This document shows positions 34,613 to 46,362 of a stretch of 64,000 nt of DNA, piece after piece. The notes under the pieces are model-generated. The model saw only the letters and a list, made by a program, of their open reading frames with translations. It ran no database searches and was not told the origin of the DNA. The position numbers and the translations under genes were made by a program. This DNA comes from Andrena cerasifolii (lineage: Eukaryota > Arthropoda > Insecta > Hymenoptera > Andrenidae), in the NCBI RefSeq assembly GCF_050908995.1, contig NC_135126.1, forward strand, positions 744,001-808,000. Direction: 5' to 3'. The stretch's first letter is position 1. Every line of letters begins with the position of its first letter.

Positions 34613-35137
34613 ATGGTCAAACAAATCCAAGACTTGATACATAACGCTGACGATAATAAAAAATCTATCATGCTGAACTATCTACAGCCGGGTGAAGAAA
34701 AAATCATAGGCGAAATACCAACCCACATTCAAATATCCGACACAAAACTCCAGTGTCTGTACCAGGATTATAAACAGTACATTAATAAAATTGCCACTGA
34801 AGAATGGAACCACATTTGGAAAAGCAAACCCTCAAAAATCCATGATTTAATCCCCAATTTTAAGTACAAAATACAAGATAACACAATAAATAGGAGAGAT
34901 CAAGTTGTCATGACCCGATTCACAATTGGTCACACCGATCTAACACATGGACACCTAATGGATAAATCTACTCCAAAAATGTGCGATGAATGTAATATTC
35001 CAATCACAGTTGAAGACCTATTATATAACTGTACCAAATTTAACAACCTCGGGAATTCAACTGACACCAACACAGATGAAATGCTAACCAAGCCAGCACA
35101 CATGAGGAAGTTAATCGACTACCTGAGAGAAAAATGA
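34613..35137 (+). pseudogene. LINE ORF2 C-terminus (post-RNase H, zinc-knuckle region)
   Basis: 174 residues to a TGA. The middle has NRRDQVVMTRFTIGHTDLTH, followed by GHLM and, at about residues 123-142, KMCDECNIPITVEDLLYNC, a C-x2-C...C cluster. This block ends the ORF2 of I/Jockey-type retrotransposons after the RNase H domain and probably binds nucleic acid. Upstream, VKQIQDLIHN fits the end of RNase H, but the catalytic RNase H motifs and the whole RT are missing, so this is a 5'-truncated copy, as LINE copies usually are. The frame from the first ATG is intact, which suggests a fairly young copy; it is not functional. Confidence 0.82.
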
Positions 35138-35169
35138 TTATACTCCAAAATCTAACCAAGAAACTTATA

Positions 35170-36252
35170 ACTAAGGTCGTGTTCAGATATATTGGCCGGT
35201 GAGTTTCGCGAGGGGTATTCTCCCACCACACCGCTTGCCAGCCTCGGTGCTCCTTTTCTCTACGTTCTCACTCTCTCTCGGGCTAGGCCTGCTCGTCGCG
35301 CGGTGGGGATTCGGTGCCCGTGAGGTACGTACAGTGACTCGCATTAATATTCGGACACTTTTTAAAATCGCATAACTTTTTTAGAATTGGTCGAAACAAC
35401 TTGAGTTTTTTTTGAGAAGCTAGAAGGATTAGTTTGCTAACTGACGCGTTTCGTCGTTTTGAAAAAAAAATGTATTTGGTTGGAATAGCGAAAAGAATAG
35501 TAAAGGTCGATTTTTGCCTAAAATTTCATCAAAATCGGTTAACGTTGCTCCGAGCTACAAACGTTTAAAGATCGCAGAATAAGATCGAAAATCGCGAAAA
35601 TTCCCGAAATCAGCGATTTTCGCTCACAAAAAAAAGTTTAAAAATCGATCTTTACTATTCTTTTCGCTATTCCAACCAAATACATTTGTTTTCAAAACGA
35701 CGAAACGCGTCAGTTAGCAAACTAATCCTTCTAGCTTCTAAAAAAAACTCAAGTTGTTTGGACCAATTCTAAAAAAGTTATGCGATTTTAAAAAGTGTCG
35801 AGTCACTGTATACACGCAGCGAAGCATCCCCACCACTTTCTCGTTTCTTTCTTGCTCTCGTTCCACCTCGTTCTCGCCTTCGCAGAACAAGAGCGAGTCA
35901 GAAGTGGTGGGGATAGCACCAAGCTCCTGACGTGTAGGCCAAACCGAGTTCTTAACGTAGAAATTCATACATCAGAATAGGTGTGCGTTAGGTCTGAAAA
36001 AATTCAGGAGTTTAATTGGTCAGAACATTGATTCTATTTCGATAGCTTCATCTCGTATTGGGCTAAGCATATCTTCGTAATGCACGCAACTACTACGCTA
36101 AGAATAAACAACAGCCACACGGCTTCGTTCAAGCGGAGCCGAGCAGCTTTCCCGTTACCCCACGATACTCTTCGGGGGCCCAGCAACTTCGACTGCCAAT
36201 CCACGATCGTCAACCAAACTCACCGGCCAATATATCTGAACACGACCTTAGT
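35170..36252. mobile_element. TIR element inside the LINE 3' UTR
   Basis: ACTAAGGTCGTGTTCAGATA, continuing to GTGAGTTT, is repeated exactly in inverse at 36216-36252: a perfect 37-bp terminal inverted repeat. It is 1,083 bp and itself contains a mariner-type foldback (35332-35808). A short inverted pair ATCCCCACCACTT lies at 35828 and 35900. I see no clear target duplication and no transposase; the superfamily is unassigned. Confidence 0.72.
35332..35808. mobile_element. Tc1/mariner-type foldback MITE
   Basis: Both ends read CAGTGACTCG and TA flanks both sides (35330-35331, 35809-35810). Arms of nearly 200 bp pair through ATCGCATAACTTTTTTAGAA, TAGTTTGCTAACTGACGCGT and GGTTGGAATAGCGAAAAGAA. 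The left arm has an extra CATTAATATTCGGA. TA duplication and CAGT ends indicate Tc1/mariner mobilisation. 477 bp, non-coding. Confidence 0.75.
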
Positions 36253-36397
36253 CCTCGCCCAATATTTCAACTATAACTGTGTTTACAATGGTAATTGCTA
36301 TTGTACTGTAATAGTAAATGTATGCCTATGTATTTGTATGTCGCTAATAACCCATAGCGGTTGATGCGACAATAAACCAATAAATAAAAATAAAAAA

Positions 36398-39204
36398 TTG
36401 TTTCAAATTTCGTTCAAAACTAATTTGGAATACAAGAAACCCTTGTACAAAGTTTAAAATCGATTTAGCACATAGTTATCGAGAAATTGTTAATTAAAGT
36501 TGATACATTTTACCACAGTGGCAAATGGCAGAGTCGATAAAAAGAGGGTTATAGTTTCAGTTTTTCTTCTGAAATAGGAAAACTATATTCAAGAAGTGTA
36601 CCAAAATTGGCACAAAAGTACATCGAAATGTCAGGAAATGAATTTATTAATTTCTGCAAAACTGACCACGTCGTTTCATCATAAATGCCCATAAGAAATA
36701 GGTTTACGTGCAAATTTTTTAGCAACTACGTAGAGCAGTCAACGTGGCAACGTCGCACGATCGATATGTTTAGACATTTAAATAGCGAACGAGGATTCAA
36801 ATTCATATGAACATTTTTCCTGACATTTTGGTTATAAAAGACGCTCCAAATGAATGCGACGTTGTCAGATCTGCTGCTCCAATTCACTACGCTAACCAAT
36901 TTAATATTCTATTTTCGTATTACAATTATTTATATTAACATTGAATTTATATATATATATATATATTAAAAAATTCAATGTTAATATAAATAATTATATA
37001 CATGATGTTAATAAAATATACATATATATATGATGTTAGAAGTTGTTATTATTATTTCTATAGTATCACACTACTTTATATTTATTGTTTATTACTCAAC
37101 TCTAATTTGACTAACATAGTTGGTTAGGAGCTACCTTAAGTAGAAGAAATCGAAAATAGGGAAACATTCTCCTTTTTTTGTTTCACGTTTCATAGAACCC
37201 CAGTATTCATCTTACAATAATTATTCCTGTTTAGGTATTTAGCTATTATTAGACAGAATCTTAACAACGGTTGTAAATTTGCATTTCATTAAAGAGTCCT
37301 AAATTTCCTAAATTTCGAATCTTCCTAAATTTCGGGTTTATTATTCTCTCGCTTAAACGTCTCCAGCAATTGCTTTTTAATTGTTGCTTTATTATCTTTT
37401 ATTACTAAGTTCGTTTGAATTAACGAACAGATAACTAATTGACACGACCTTCAAAGGAATTTCCACTGCGTGTCAATCTTTCTTCCCGGTAACAAGGGCG
37501 AGCAATTGAACTAGGCGACTGTTCCTCCAAGAATAATCGCGGATCTTTTGATCTCGAGAGTTTAAGAGGGCTGAGACAGCGGAGATGGGAACGAAGCAAG
37601 AAAATTAATTACATCCCAGAAAGTTGCGTAATTGCATCGATCGCCTCTGCAGGAACGTGTTTCGCTTAATCTTTACGCGTCAACTTTTTAACAAGAGCGC
37701 TTCCTATTACCATTCATCCTCTTATAAGTTGTGCCAAAACCAAAATTAAAAGGAAGTTGTACCATCGTTTCGATCTAAACTTATCCTATTTAAAACAGAC
37801 CTACTATTATATTATACGAGTTAATGTATTTAGATTTCGAAGCTTCTAACAATAATTCTTAAAGCTTCGAATTTTTATATTCAGATTTTGAAATACTATA
37901 CTAAATCGCATAAATTTTCCTGACTATCCAGCTGCTGAAATATGTAAGATTGGAATTGGAGACGACGCAGTTGTGCAATAATCTTTTTATCCTCCATTAA
38001 AATACGAATGAGGCTAATTTAACGTTAGAATCTAGAGCTGGGAACGTGGAAGAGTGAAGCTTAGAATAGATAGAATACGAGAGAAAAAAAATGTGGAAAA
38101 GCCGAGTCTGGTCCAATTGGTACCGAGCAGCTCGAATGGGGATATGTCTGCGTTCGGTAATGCGATTAAAGTGGGTGCAAAAGCGGCCGGTGAAAAAGAA
38201 GATTCTCGAGGGAGAAGGAAATATTTCCATAAGATCCTCCGAGACGACGAGAGAGCGACAATAAGGCTCCCTATTCGGTGGGTTCACCGAAATTTTAAAA
38301 CCTTTCTTGTTTGTTCGCTATCGATTCGTCTTCTGAAAACTATTTTTTATAAAAAAGAAGACGCAGGGCGCCTTAATTGGAGCTGGATCGTAACTTTATT
38401 AATAATCGCATTAAATTTGAATATTTTCGTTGAAACGTTCCTACGTAGAATTAATTACTCATAAAAAGTGTCGAAGTACTTTTGTATTTTATTTCTGCTC
38501 CAAGATGTTGTTTCTTAAAATTGGCTGAAGCTTGAAGTAACCGAGCTGGCTGCTGCTTCGTTAAGAATTTTTAATGAGCTTCATTTTTGAGAATAATTTT
38601 TATAAAGATTTTAATCTGAAAGATGTCTTACTTTCCATGACTTTTAATCTTTTTGATAATTGGTATGGGAATGGTACCTAAAAACGTGTTTAATTAATTT
38701 TATGATCAAATTAGGAAGATAATAATGTTCCCTGCAAAAGGGGAGAAAGGAACCCGTTCTTTGTGTAAAATACCAAAGCATTCAATAAGATCCTCGACCG
38801 TTCATTAAAACTCATCGTTGCTGCACCTACTCTAATTAAAACTCCCTTTCCTGACACTAGGAAACTTCTCTCCACATTTCAATTTCCTCGAATCAGAATT
38901 CGCTTAAATAATTCTTTAGCTCCCTTCTGATAACCGATTTCCGATAGTTCTTCGGAAAATCCTTATTACATGTAAATGAAACGGAACTACCATGATCAGC
39001 GAGCACGATCAATCAAGTATTTTGAGATGGACTTCTTCGAGTAGAACAAATCTATCACTGAACACAGAATTGGGTCCTCGGAAATGAATTGACACGGTAA
39101 CACACTTACCCTTTCAACTAATCGTGAACTATCACAATAAATTTTTTGTTAAATCCAAATGCAATTAAATTACAATAGTGATTGAAATATTGAGTTTTCA
39201 CATA
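36398..39204. other. AT-rich unique DNA
   Basis: Contains the hairpin at 36924-36995. The 136-codon plus frame 38054-38464 (start would be GTG) has a hydrophobic stretch near its end but no recognisable domain. Nothing else seen. Confidence 0.3.
36924..36995. repeat. Perfect 25-bp hairpin around a TA microsatellite
   Basis: AATTATTTATATTAACATTG...AATTT at 36924-36948 is exactly complementary to 36971-36995, with a loop of mainly TA repeats. Confidence 0.85.
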
Positions 39205-39212
39205 CAACAAAT

Positions 39213-39404
39213 CAGAGTTGGGCATTATTCGAATAAATTTTTATTCGAATAATCTTCGAATAAGAATTGCGAAAATTTGTTTATCCGAATAAAATTTATT
39301 CGATATTATCTAATAACTTCATTTCATTTGTAACTCTTATACGAAGTTATTCAAATAACAGTTTATTCGAATAAGCATTTATTCGGATAAGCAACAACAA
39401 ATTC
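39213..39404. mobile_element. hAT-type MITE, TTCGAATAA-rich family, copy 2
   Basis: It begins CAGAGTTGGGCATTATTCG and is flanked by the exact 8-bp duplication CAACAAAT (39205-39212, 39405-39412). The interior is a run of TTATTCGAATAA units. The right terminus has lost the expected CCCAACTCTG, yet the duplication fixes the boundary. 192 bp. Confidence 0.68.
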
Positions 39405-39412
39405 ACGAAATT

Positions 39413-40025
39413 TCTCACTTTCTCTAATCGATTTCTTTGTCCCTATTTTTCACTAATAATATAAAAAAAAATAAATAAAAATGAATAAATAACCACTTAA
39501 ACTCTAAATAACAAATTCCACTTATATAACCTATATCCACAGTTTCCCAATTTATTCAACAAACGTCTATTACCTAATACATCTATACATCTGAAATATA
39601 TGCACAAAGGTGCAATTTATCAAATCCTCTCTTCCCACCCATAGCAAACTACATTAACTAATAAGCCGAATATTTTAACTACACTAATTCAACTTCCAAA
39701 TTAAACCACCTACTCCATACCTCTACAATCTCAGTTCCACCAATTTCCCCACAGAACTCATTTTGCCATTCGATTCGTTAGCACGTCCGAACTCAGTCTT
39801 CATTCATCCACCATCTCCGAATCAGCCTCGTCCAGCAGATATTAAACTTCTCCCTCGCGACGGCAAATAAAGGGACTGCTTGGTCCCAACAAAAGCCCAA
39901 GCACACAAAACAAGCCAGGGGAGAGAGCAGGGTGGTTTAGAATGGAAGAGCAACGAATCGCGTTGTCCGTTCCTTACGTAACACACAAAAAGCCGCGGGC
40001 CAAGGCTTCAGTGGCTCATTAGAGC

Positions 40026-40068
<43 letters not shown>

Positions 40069-40704
40069 CAGCTACCCGGTCTAATTAAAAGCCACTCGAA
40101 CACGGGAGCCGATCAACCGCGGCGTTTATTGGTGCGAGCGTTCAATCACGAAAGGGGTCGCCGACAGGGGGTCGAGCCCAAGTAGCTTCTGGCACGCATT
40201 CGCGTCTCTTTCCCACGTCCCGAGGGAGTCCAGGCTCCCTTTCGTCCCTTAGCGTGCCCATCCACCCTTAACCACGAGGCTGAAGGTAGCTGGGCGCGAA
40301 GGGTGGTGGAACGGTGGGGAGGGGGCGAAACGTAGACGGGACGAGAAAGGAAGGGGGGGCTGTAGGAGACGAGCGGAACGAGCGACAGAAAGGCAGGGAG
40401 TCGCTTGTATAATTCATGGGACCACCCCGAGTGGTTCGTGGTCCATGGGTCCACCCACGTTTCAGCTGCGTGCCCCCCTGGTCCCCCCACGCGATCCGGT
40501 AGAACGTCCCGCAGCCCCGCAGCATCTCAATGCTGACCGACCGGCAGATTAGCCCCAGGAAATTGCCAAACTTCTTCCTCGCCCCACCAGAAAAGTCGAT
40601 TCCAAAAGTCGTCCCTCAAGCGGCCAGTAACCTCTGACGGAGACTTTCTGTTCGGCTTCCTTAAGGTGGACCACCGCGGGACCACCCAGAAATTGTCTCT
40701 TAAA
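39413..40704. other. Unique DNA, GC-rich to the right
   Basis: A (GA)n run is at 40028-40065. From 40100 on it is GC-rich and CpG-rich, leading into the exon candidate at 40705-41128. The frames here (for example 40146-40525 minus) are not protein-like. Confidence 0.3.
40028..40065. repeat. (GA)n microsatellite
   Basis: About 19 uninterrupted GA units. Confidence 0.95.
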
Positions 40705-41128
40705 TTAATGCGCCGTGAGACGATCTCCATTTTCTCCCCTCCCTACCGTCCCCTGTCCCCGTCTACCCGCGCTGCCACGTTTCCGTGCGTCTGCCTGTTT
40801 TCTTTTCCCCCCCTCAGCTTCGCCGCTGTGATTTTTGTGCCGCTTCAACGTGTCGCGCTCGCCGGGCTCTAGTCTGCTACTGGCTGGGGCTGTTCCTCTT
40901 TCACTGCTCGAAATCGTTTCCTTACGAGACAATGGTCTGCTCGATTTACGGGGCGTAGGTCGGACGGGTTTATCGGACCGTGGCGATGCACCCAGTTCGG
41001 GGGTTATAAATGACAACGGTTCCTGGAACGGGTGTTTCGGTGGCCCTTCGAGCTTCTTCCGTTTCGATTGATTTTTATTGAGACGGCCAGACGAGTGTTT
41101 CCTACTTTCTTCTGCCGGTTCGGGTGTT
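40705..41128 (-). CDS. Candidate terminal or internal exon, disordered Ser/Pro/Lys/Arg-rich protein
   Basis: On the minus strand an acceptor-like CTGTACCTAATACAG precedes an open frame of 140 codons to a TAA at 40705-40707; an in-frame TAA lies just upstream of the acceptor, so the exon limit fits. The translation is even and protein-like: TPEPAEESRKHSSGRLNK, then HPFQEPLSFITPELGASP, KPVRPTPRKSSRPLSRKE, ending in a Gly/Arg-rich tail. It is rich in Ser, Pro, Lys and Arg with basic clusters and phosphosite-like RKSS and SRKE pieces, as in cytoplasmic linker regions. No fold or family recognised. The Gly/Arg tail could be intron if a weak donor is used earlier. It may share a gene with 9724-9780. 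Seen: frame and acceptor. Inferred: that it is expressed. Confidence 0.45.
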
Positions 41129-41541
41129 CTGTATTAGGTACAGAAGCGTGTGTCGACTCTTTCAACTTGGCGTACTAGGGAGCACTGGTGCTACCGTTGC
41201 AAGTACGCCGGCTGAATTATTGACTAGTACTACTGGGAGAGTTAGATGTATGATACGCGCTGAAGTGCTGCTACTTTTCGACCCGGCTTTTTTTAAATTC
41301 TACACCAATGAGAGGTCAATCATTCCACCCATGTATATGCAAATATATTTCATTATTTTTTGGTTATACAGCAACATTAGTAAAGAAACAAGGTTCAATG
41401 AATTTAATTTTCTTATATAATTTTTTCCTTAACTAATTTCTTGTTTTACCTTGACAACGGAAGCTTGTGCTTAGGCGAAGAGTGGGGATGATCTGTATTT
41501 TGTTCCAGTGCAGAGTGGACATTTGCTGTTTTTAACCAGTA
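41129..41541. other. Putative intron upstream of the exon candidate
   Basis: No repeat or frame recognised. Confidence 0.3.
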
Positions 41542-42383
41542 CCGTAAACTGGGGTGACTTTGCCCACTTTTCGGAAAAACTTTATTTTATTTTATTGCGA
41601 AGTAATTAGAACATATGGTGTTTTGTAATCGATAGCAATAATTTCTCCAAGGTCAAACGAAAAAAACAATAGCGAATTCGATCATATGGTAATTTTTCAG
41701 TCAGAGTAAAAAATTACACAAACAAATTTTTTTTTCCAAGTGAATTTTGTGATCTCCGAACTCTGTGCTGTTGAGAGAAAATAAACCTTAAAATCTCGTA
41801 CAAAATTGTTACACAATGCTGGGACAGGGCCGGGAAAAATATTGTTGAAAGAAGAATATTTCTCGCGCGAGAGTGGCTGTTGGTGCCGAGACAGTTGTAA
41901 GATATTTTGACCACTTAGAAAAAACTTTGGAAGGCGTCCCGAAAGCGAACATACATAATTACGACCAGACGAATCTTAGCGACGACCCGGGAACGAAAAA
42001 AGCGTGTTTTCGGCGTGGGGTGAAATACCCAGAGCTCATTTTAAGGCTTTTTTAAATAATTTTTTTTTTTAAAACATGTTTTTTAATACTAGTCTTACGA
42101 ATCCATTAGAATAAGAACGATTGCTCAATCATAACTCAATAATGAGTTTTAGGCATGTTTTCACTGAAAAATTTCACGTGGGCAAAGACACCCCAACTGA
42201 GCGGGTTACTTTAATTTTAAAAGCGTACGTTTAAGTAAAGAACTTTTTTAAAAAAAACCTATTTAAATCTACACGCCATCTACCGCATAATAGTATTTTT
42301 CAAAAAAAAAAAATTTAATGCACTCGGAGTGCTGAAAAAATTATTTGAAGTTCAAAAGTGGGCAAAGTCATCCCAGTTTACGG
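41542..42383 (+). mobile_element. pogo-like deletion derivative with DDE fragment
   Basis: The ends are CCGTAAACTGGGGTGACTTT and, on the complement, GCCGTAAACTGGGATGACTT, both running on into GCCCACTTTT. TA lies at 41540-41541; the right flank has CA in place of TA. GTGGGCAAAG recurs inside at 42178. It encodes a fragment of pogo/Tigger transposase core on the plus strand. 842 bp, an internal deletion derivative. Confidence 0.7.
41873..42055 (+). pseudogene. pogo/Tigger transposase DDE-domain fragment
   Basis: The frame reads ETVVRYFDHLEKTLEGVP, then KANIHNYDQTNLSDDPGTKK and RRGVKYPEL. In pogo and Tigger transposases the block N-x-Y-N-Y-D-E-T-N-L holds the first catalytic Asp; here the Asp is present and the following Glu is Gln. 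The frame ends at a TAA after about 60 codons, so the second and third acidic residues are missing, as are the HTH domains. It is non-functional. Recognition is strong from YDxTNLxDDPG and RRGxKYPE. Confidence 0.82.
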
Positions 42384-45300
42384 CAATTAAAATCTGTAAC
42401 GTTATCTTAAGGGGGTTTACTCGTCTAGAGGGACGAGATCCTCTATTCTCTTTAGGGACGACCCTCAAAAAACTACGAAGTCTTTACCGATAAGCATTAT
42501 CCACACGAATTTACTAACATTTCAGTAAGTTGTACAAAAAATTTCAGTCACGTATAATAATAATTAATGGCGATATGGGTTTTTCTCAAAAAGGTGTTTT
42601 TCATGACGGTACACGCGATATCTGAACTTCTAGTGTGCCAATCTGGTCCATCTTTTTCGTACACCTTCAGAAAACATAATTCTAGCCGGTGGCAGAATCA
42701 AGGCGAAATAGTTTTTCTCACAAGTTTAAGGCCGTTTAAAGTCGAAAAAAAAACACGGAAAAGATGAGTTTAAATTCAAAGTCCCGCCGTTTTGTGAATT
42801 TTTAATTTTTTTTCATAAATATGCTACCGGCTATAGCCACACTCTTACTGATTAAGAATCCTTTTGGTTTTTTCATTTTGGATCAGCGGAACAGCCGCAA
42901 TCGTATATACCATGAGGCAACTTTTTTTACACACGCTTTACAAGATGATCCATATCTTCATTAATTATTATTATTATATATAGCTGACATTTTTTTACAG
43001 CTAAGTGAAATGTTAATAAATACATATGGATAATGCTCATTGGTGAAAACTGTATAGTTTTTATGTGCATCGTCCCTAAAGACAGCCAAAAAATTGGCCT
43101 TCCAGACAAGAATACCCCGAAGGGGGTATTTAAACTTTATAATCCTTTGCGATTCGACAGTTATGTTGTCCCAGTTGCCACCTACAAAATGTGCTATAAA
43201 CCGCAAAATCACGAAAAAAGGATATTCCCGGTTTTCCCCTTACCTTTCATTTACCGTAGTTTCTAAATGTATGCATTGCCCTTTGGAACACACCTTATTG
43301 TTAGAGTGTAGGATATATTTATACTGAAAAGCGCCTTAAGTGGCTCAACAAGCCGTCGTATAATTCCATTTTAATAACCCACTCGCGACATCATCTACCA
43401 TTAATGACAACGAAATTCTATCACAAAGATAGCTGCGTGCTCGCCCTCGAATCCATGAATATTAATGAGACCCACTACATCCTCTCCTGGTATCGAAGTT
43501 AACGTTGCCACGGACGGAGCATTAATTCTTCCGCGGTTAGTCTTTCATCGAGACACTTCCGGGGATATGTACATCCGGGGCATTTTTAGCATCGACCACC
43601 GAAAAACTACGCCCGCATGCTCGTCCCATGCGCGGCGCCCCAACGCGCCACGAGAATGAGACATTTAACGAATTTACTTTCCGCGCTCGCTAACGAAGCA
43701 GTGTTCGTGGCCAGCAATTAATTCAACCGCGAGGAAGCGTGCACCTATTAAAAAAAAATGCCCAGTGTAATTTGCACGGTAAAGAGACAAAAATCGACGA
43801 AGAAAGGCGAGGTCCTGCAGCTGCACGGTCCCCCGCCGCCCCTAATCTGTCCCGAAAATATTCTGCAACGCTCTTCGACCGTTCCGTAATTCAGAATAAT
43901 GAAAAATTTCCAAGCTTCCGTGCTACACACCACGCTCGTGTCCGTAATAATTTCTCCCGTCTTCCGGCGAGCCTGCGCGAAAGGATATTTCTGATATCCG
44001 TGCAATGGAACCGGAAAATTAGAAATTCGATCGAAACTCGAAGCGAACGGAACATCGTTTTCCTATTCTTTCCTTTTTTCGTTCGGCGCAACGGTGTTTT
44101 CCTTCCCGATGGCGATTAATTGAAAACGAGCTCCGTAAATCGGGGATGAAAAATTCACTGACCCACTTTCTAATGGAAAGTTTTTAAACAAGACTCTCGC
44201 CTGGTCGGAGAAAGTTTCCTGGAAATTTTTGCCTACTCCGGGAGCCGGGGTTGCACGAAAATTGGAGAGCTTGTTCCCCAATTGCCTCGAAGCCACGCTT
44301 TTGGGGGGAAAGTAAGATCTTGCGTTTCAAGAGTTCTCGCGGGCCTGCCGAGTATCTTTGTTTATAATATCGACAGCTGTTTTCTATTTGGAAAAAAATG
44401 GTTAAAAAATATACAATTATTTGAAACACTTTCTAAATCCCACGGAATATTATTTTTGAAACTTTTTGTAATTCTAGGAAAATCACGAACTTCTTCAGTT
44501 TCATGTTCGTTGAAGTTCAACCATTTTGCCTTCGTTCACTTTTAATTTCAGGCTCGAAGATTAATCAATTTTCCGTGTCATCAATCGCGCGATTTTGCAG
44601 TTCAGAAAGCTCGACCTCCTTAATTAAATCTCACGCGGTCCATCTGCTTCTCGCGACTGATTAATTCCCCACCATTCCAGGAGTATCCTAACAATCGGGG
44701 AGAAAGAAAAAAAAGCAGCGACTCACCCCCAATTAACGACAATCCGCTTTCAAAACACGGAAATTCCTCGATGATTGGGACCTGAGGGGGGCGAGTACTT
44801 AAGTTACCGCTTCTTTATTATTCCTAATTGATTCATTCACGTAGAATTGATTCGCGAGGGGAAAGGGAGAACAATTTCGAGGAGAATGGAAAGTGAAACA
44901 ATTCTACAGCAACGTGCAGGGGGTGGGAAGGAATTAAAAAACGTGGGCAAGCCTTGTCGATGGTGGGGTGGATCGACGGCAGCGTCGAGTTAATGAGCAA
45001 CCGTTGTTATTACGATGTTTCCCTGGTCCACCCCCTTGTACTTGCGTCGCAACGTCGCATTACCGGATGCAGTATGCTAAACGTTTCGATTCATTATCCG
45101 TGTATCTGAAACTGGAACGCTCGCCGTCACTCAGGAGATTTTAGGTAAATTAAAAAGCCGTTTCCGTCGTTCCACCCTTTCATCCCAGCCCCCTCCCCTT
45201 TGCGCAGCTGCTGTCCCAGAGCTTCGCTCGCGGGAGGGAAACTCCGTGCCTGTCTTCCGGAAGAAAGTAACAGTTACATTAAATTGCGGTGGCTTCCCTC

Positions 45301-45550
45301 GAGTGACGATAAGGGAATCTTTGTGCTCGCTTCTCCCTGACACCGTCTGCTGCGGCAATTGCAATCGGATAATTAATAGGAGATCGAAGAGGCTTGTTCT
45401 AACTACGAGATTCTTTTAATTGAAATTATTTGCGTTTAAGTTGACATTGTGGGGTTATAATGTAGTTTCTTTCACTTGTTTGGGGTAGATTCTGCGTTTG
45501 ATATTGCAACGTTGAAACTGTTTGCTAATGCAAAAGCGTTTGAGTGACCC
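42384..45550. other. Unique and low-copy-looking DNA, no gene recognised
   Basis: 42415 starts TTAAGGGGGTTTACTCG, resembling a TIR, but I could not find its partner. A small hairpin TACCCCGAAGGGGGTA is at 43113-43128. 43330-44350 and 44600-45400 are GC-richer with unrecognised open frames. They look like conserved non-coding DNA of a large locus. Confidence 0.3.
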
Positions 45551-46074
45551 TGTGACGTCCCGGACCCACCACATCACGCCGGTTAGTTTCCGCCGGCGCT
45601 GCTAGAGGTCTACTCTTCTCGCAAGTCCTATCATTCACTCTCGTTCATATATATACAAGTTCCAAGTTATTTCCTCTTAGTCCCTGTGTGTCTAGGGCAG
45701 GGGCCGTAGAGATGTATATAAGTATACATCACACAACAAGTATTGAATGTACCTGATGATTAGTACCGTAAGAAGAAGTAGTAGTAGTTAAAGGGCATAT
45801 AGCCAAAGTTTTCTGGTTTCTTAGAATTCATAAGAGAAAAAGAGAGAGTGAAAAATAGAGTATTGTTTGTTTTTACCCATTTTCTATACGAGGATTAAGT
45901 AAAGTATACGGTACAAATTAAAAAGTAATAGATAAGAGTTTAATAGAGATAACTGTTTATCACAGGCTAGTATAGCACAAAATTGCGTGATCTTAAGTTA
46001 AAAGTGTGGGACTGCGCGTACCCTAAAACACACAGGGTCTTTCCTTTTGTCTGGTCCGGAGTGTCTCCGTCACG
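45551..46074 (+). mobile_element. LTR-like sequence, possibly a Gypsy-type solo LTR
   Basis: It begins TGTGACGTCCCGG and ends GTGTCTCCGTCACG, giving inverted TGTGACG/CGTCAC ends. A TATATAAG box is at 45716-45723. I see no matching target duplication, and GGGCAGGGGCCGT occurs both inside (45698) and about 450 bp downstream (46151), so the limits may be wrong. Confidence 0.35.
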
Positions 46075-46362
46075 GATATTCTTTTATGCGTTGGAATTAA
46101 ACTGTTACTATTTTTGTATTGTTGGGTATTAAACGTATTTATAAAAAAAAGGGCAGGGGCCGTTAGCTATAGCCCTACTGGATGAGTTTAGGCTGACAGT
46201 CCCAAAAGGAGAAACATGCACAATCTTCTTTTTTCCTCCTTGATCTTTAATGACAATCCACCTGCCCAGCACAGTACTCCAAAAAGCGTGACCGGCCCGA
46301 GGGATTACGGTTACGCTGCAGACGACGGAGCAAGATATCCCTCTTTAAGTTCCGGAATCAAT

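Larger units (their letters stand above)
34576..36397 (+). mobile_element. 5'-truncated LINE (I/Jockey-like) holding a nested transposon
   Basis: Only the last part of ORF2 and the 3' UTR remain. The 3' UTR resumes after the nested element and ends TAGCGGTTGATGCGACAATA followed by AACCAATAAATAAAAATAAAA, the A-rich tail typical of this LINE type. The left limit is where similarity to the ORF begins. The 1.08-kb element at 35170-36252 is inserted in the 3' UTR. Confidence 0.75.

Noticed and set aside
38054..38464. 136-codon frame with a hydrophobic segment
   Set aside because: Start would be GTG. The hydrophobic run comes from AT-rich sequence and no family is recognised.
42415..43340. TTAAGGGGG-type element
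   Set aside because: A left end resembling other TTAA families is present, but no complementary right end was found.
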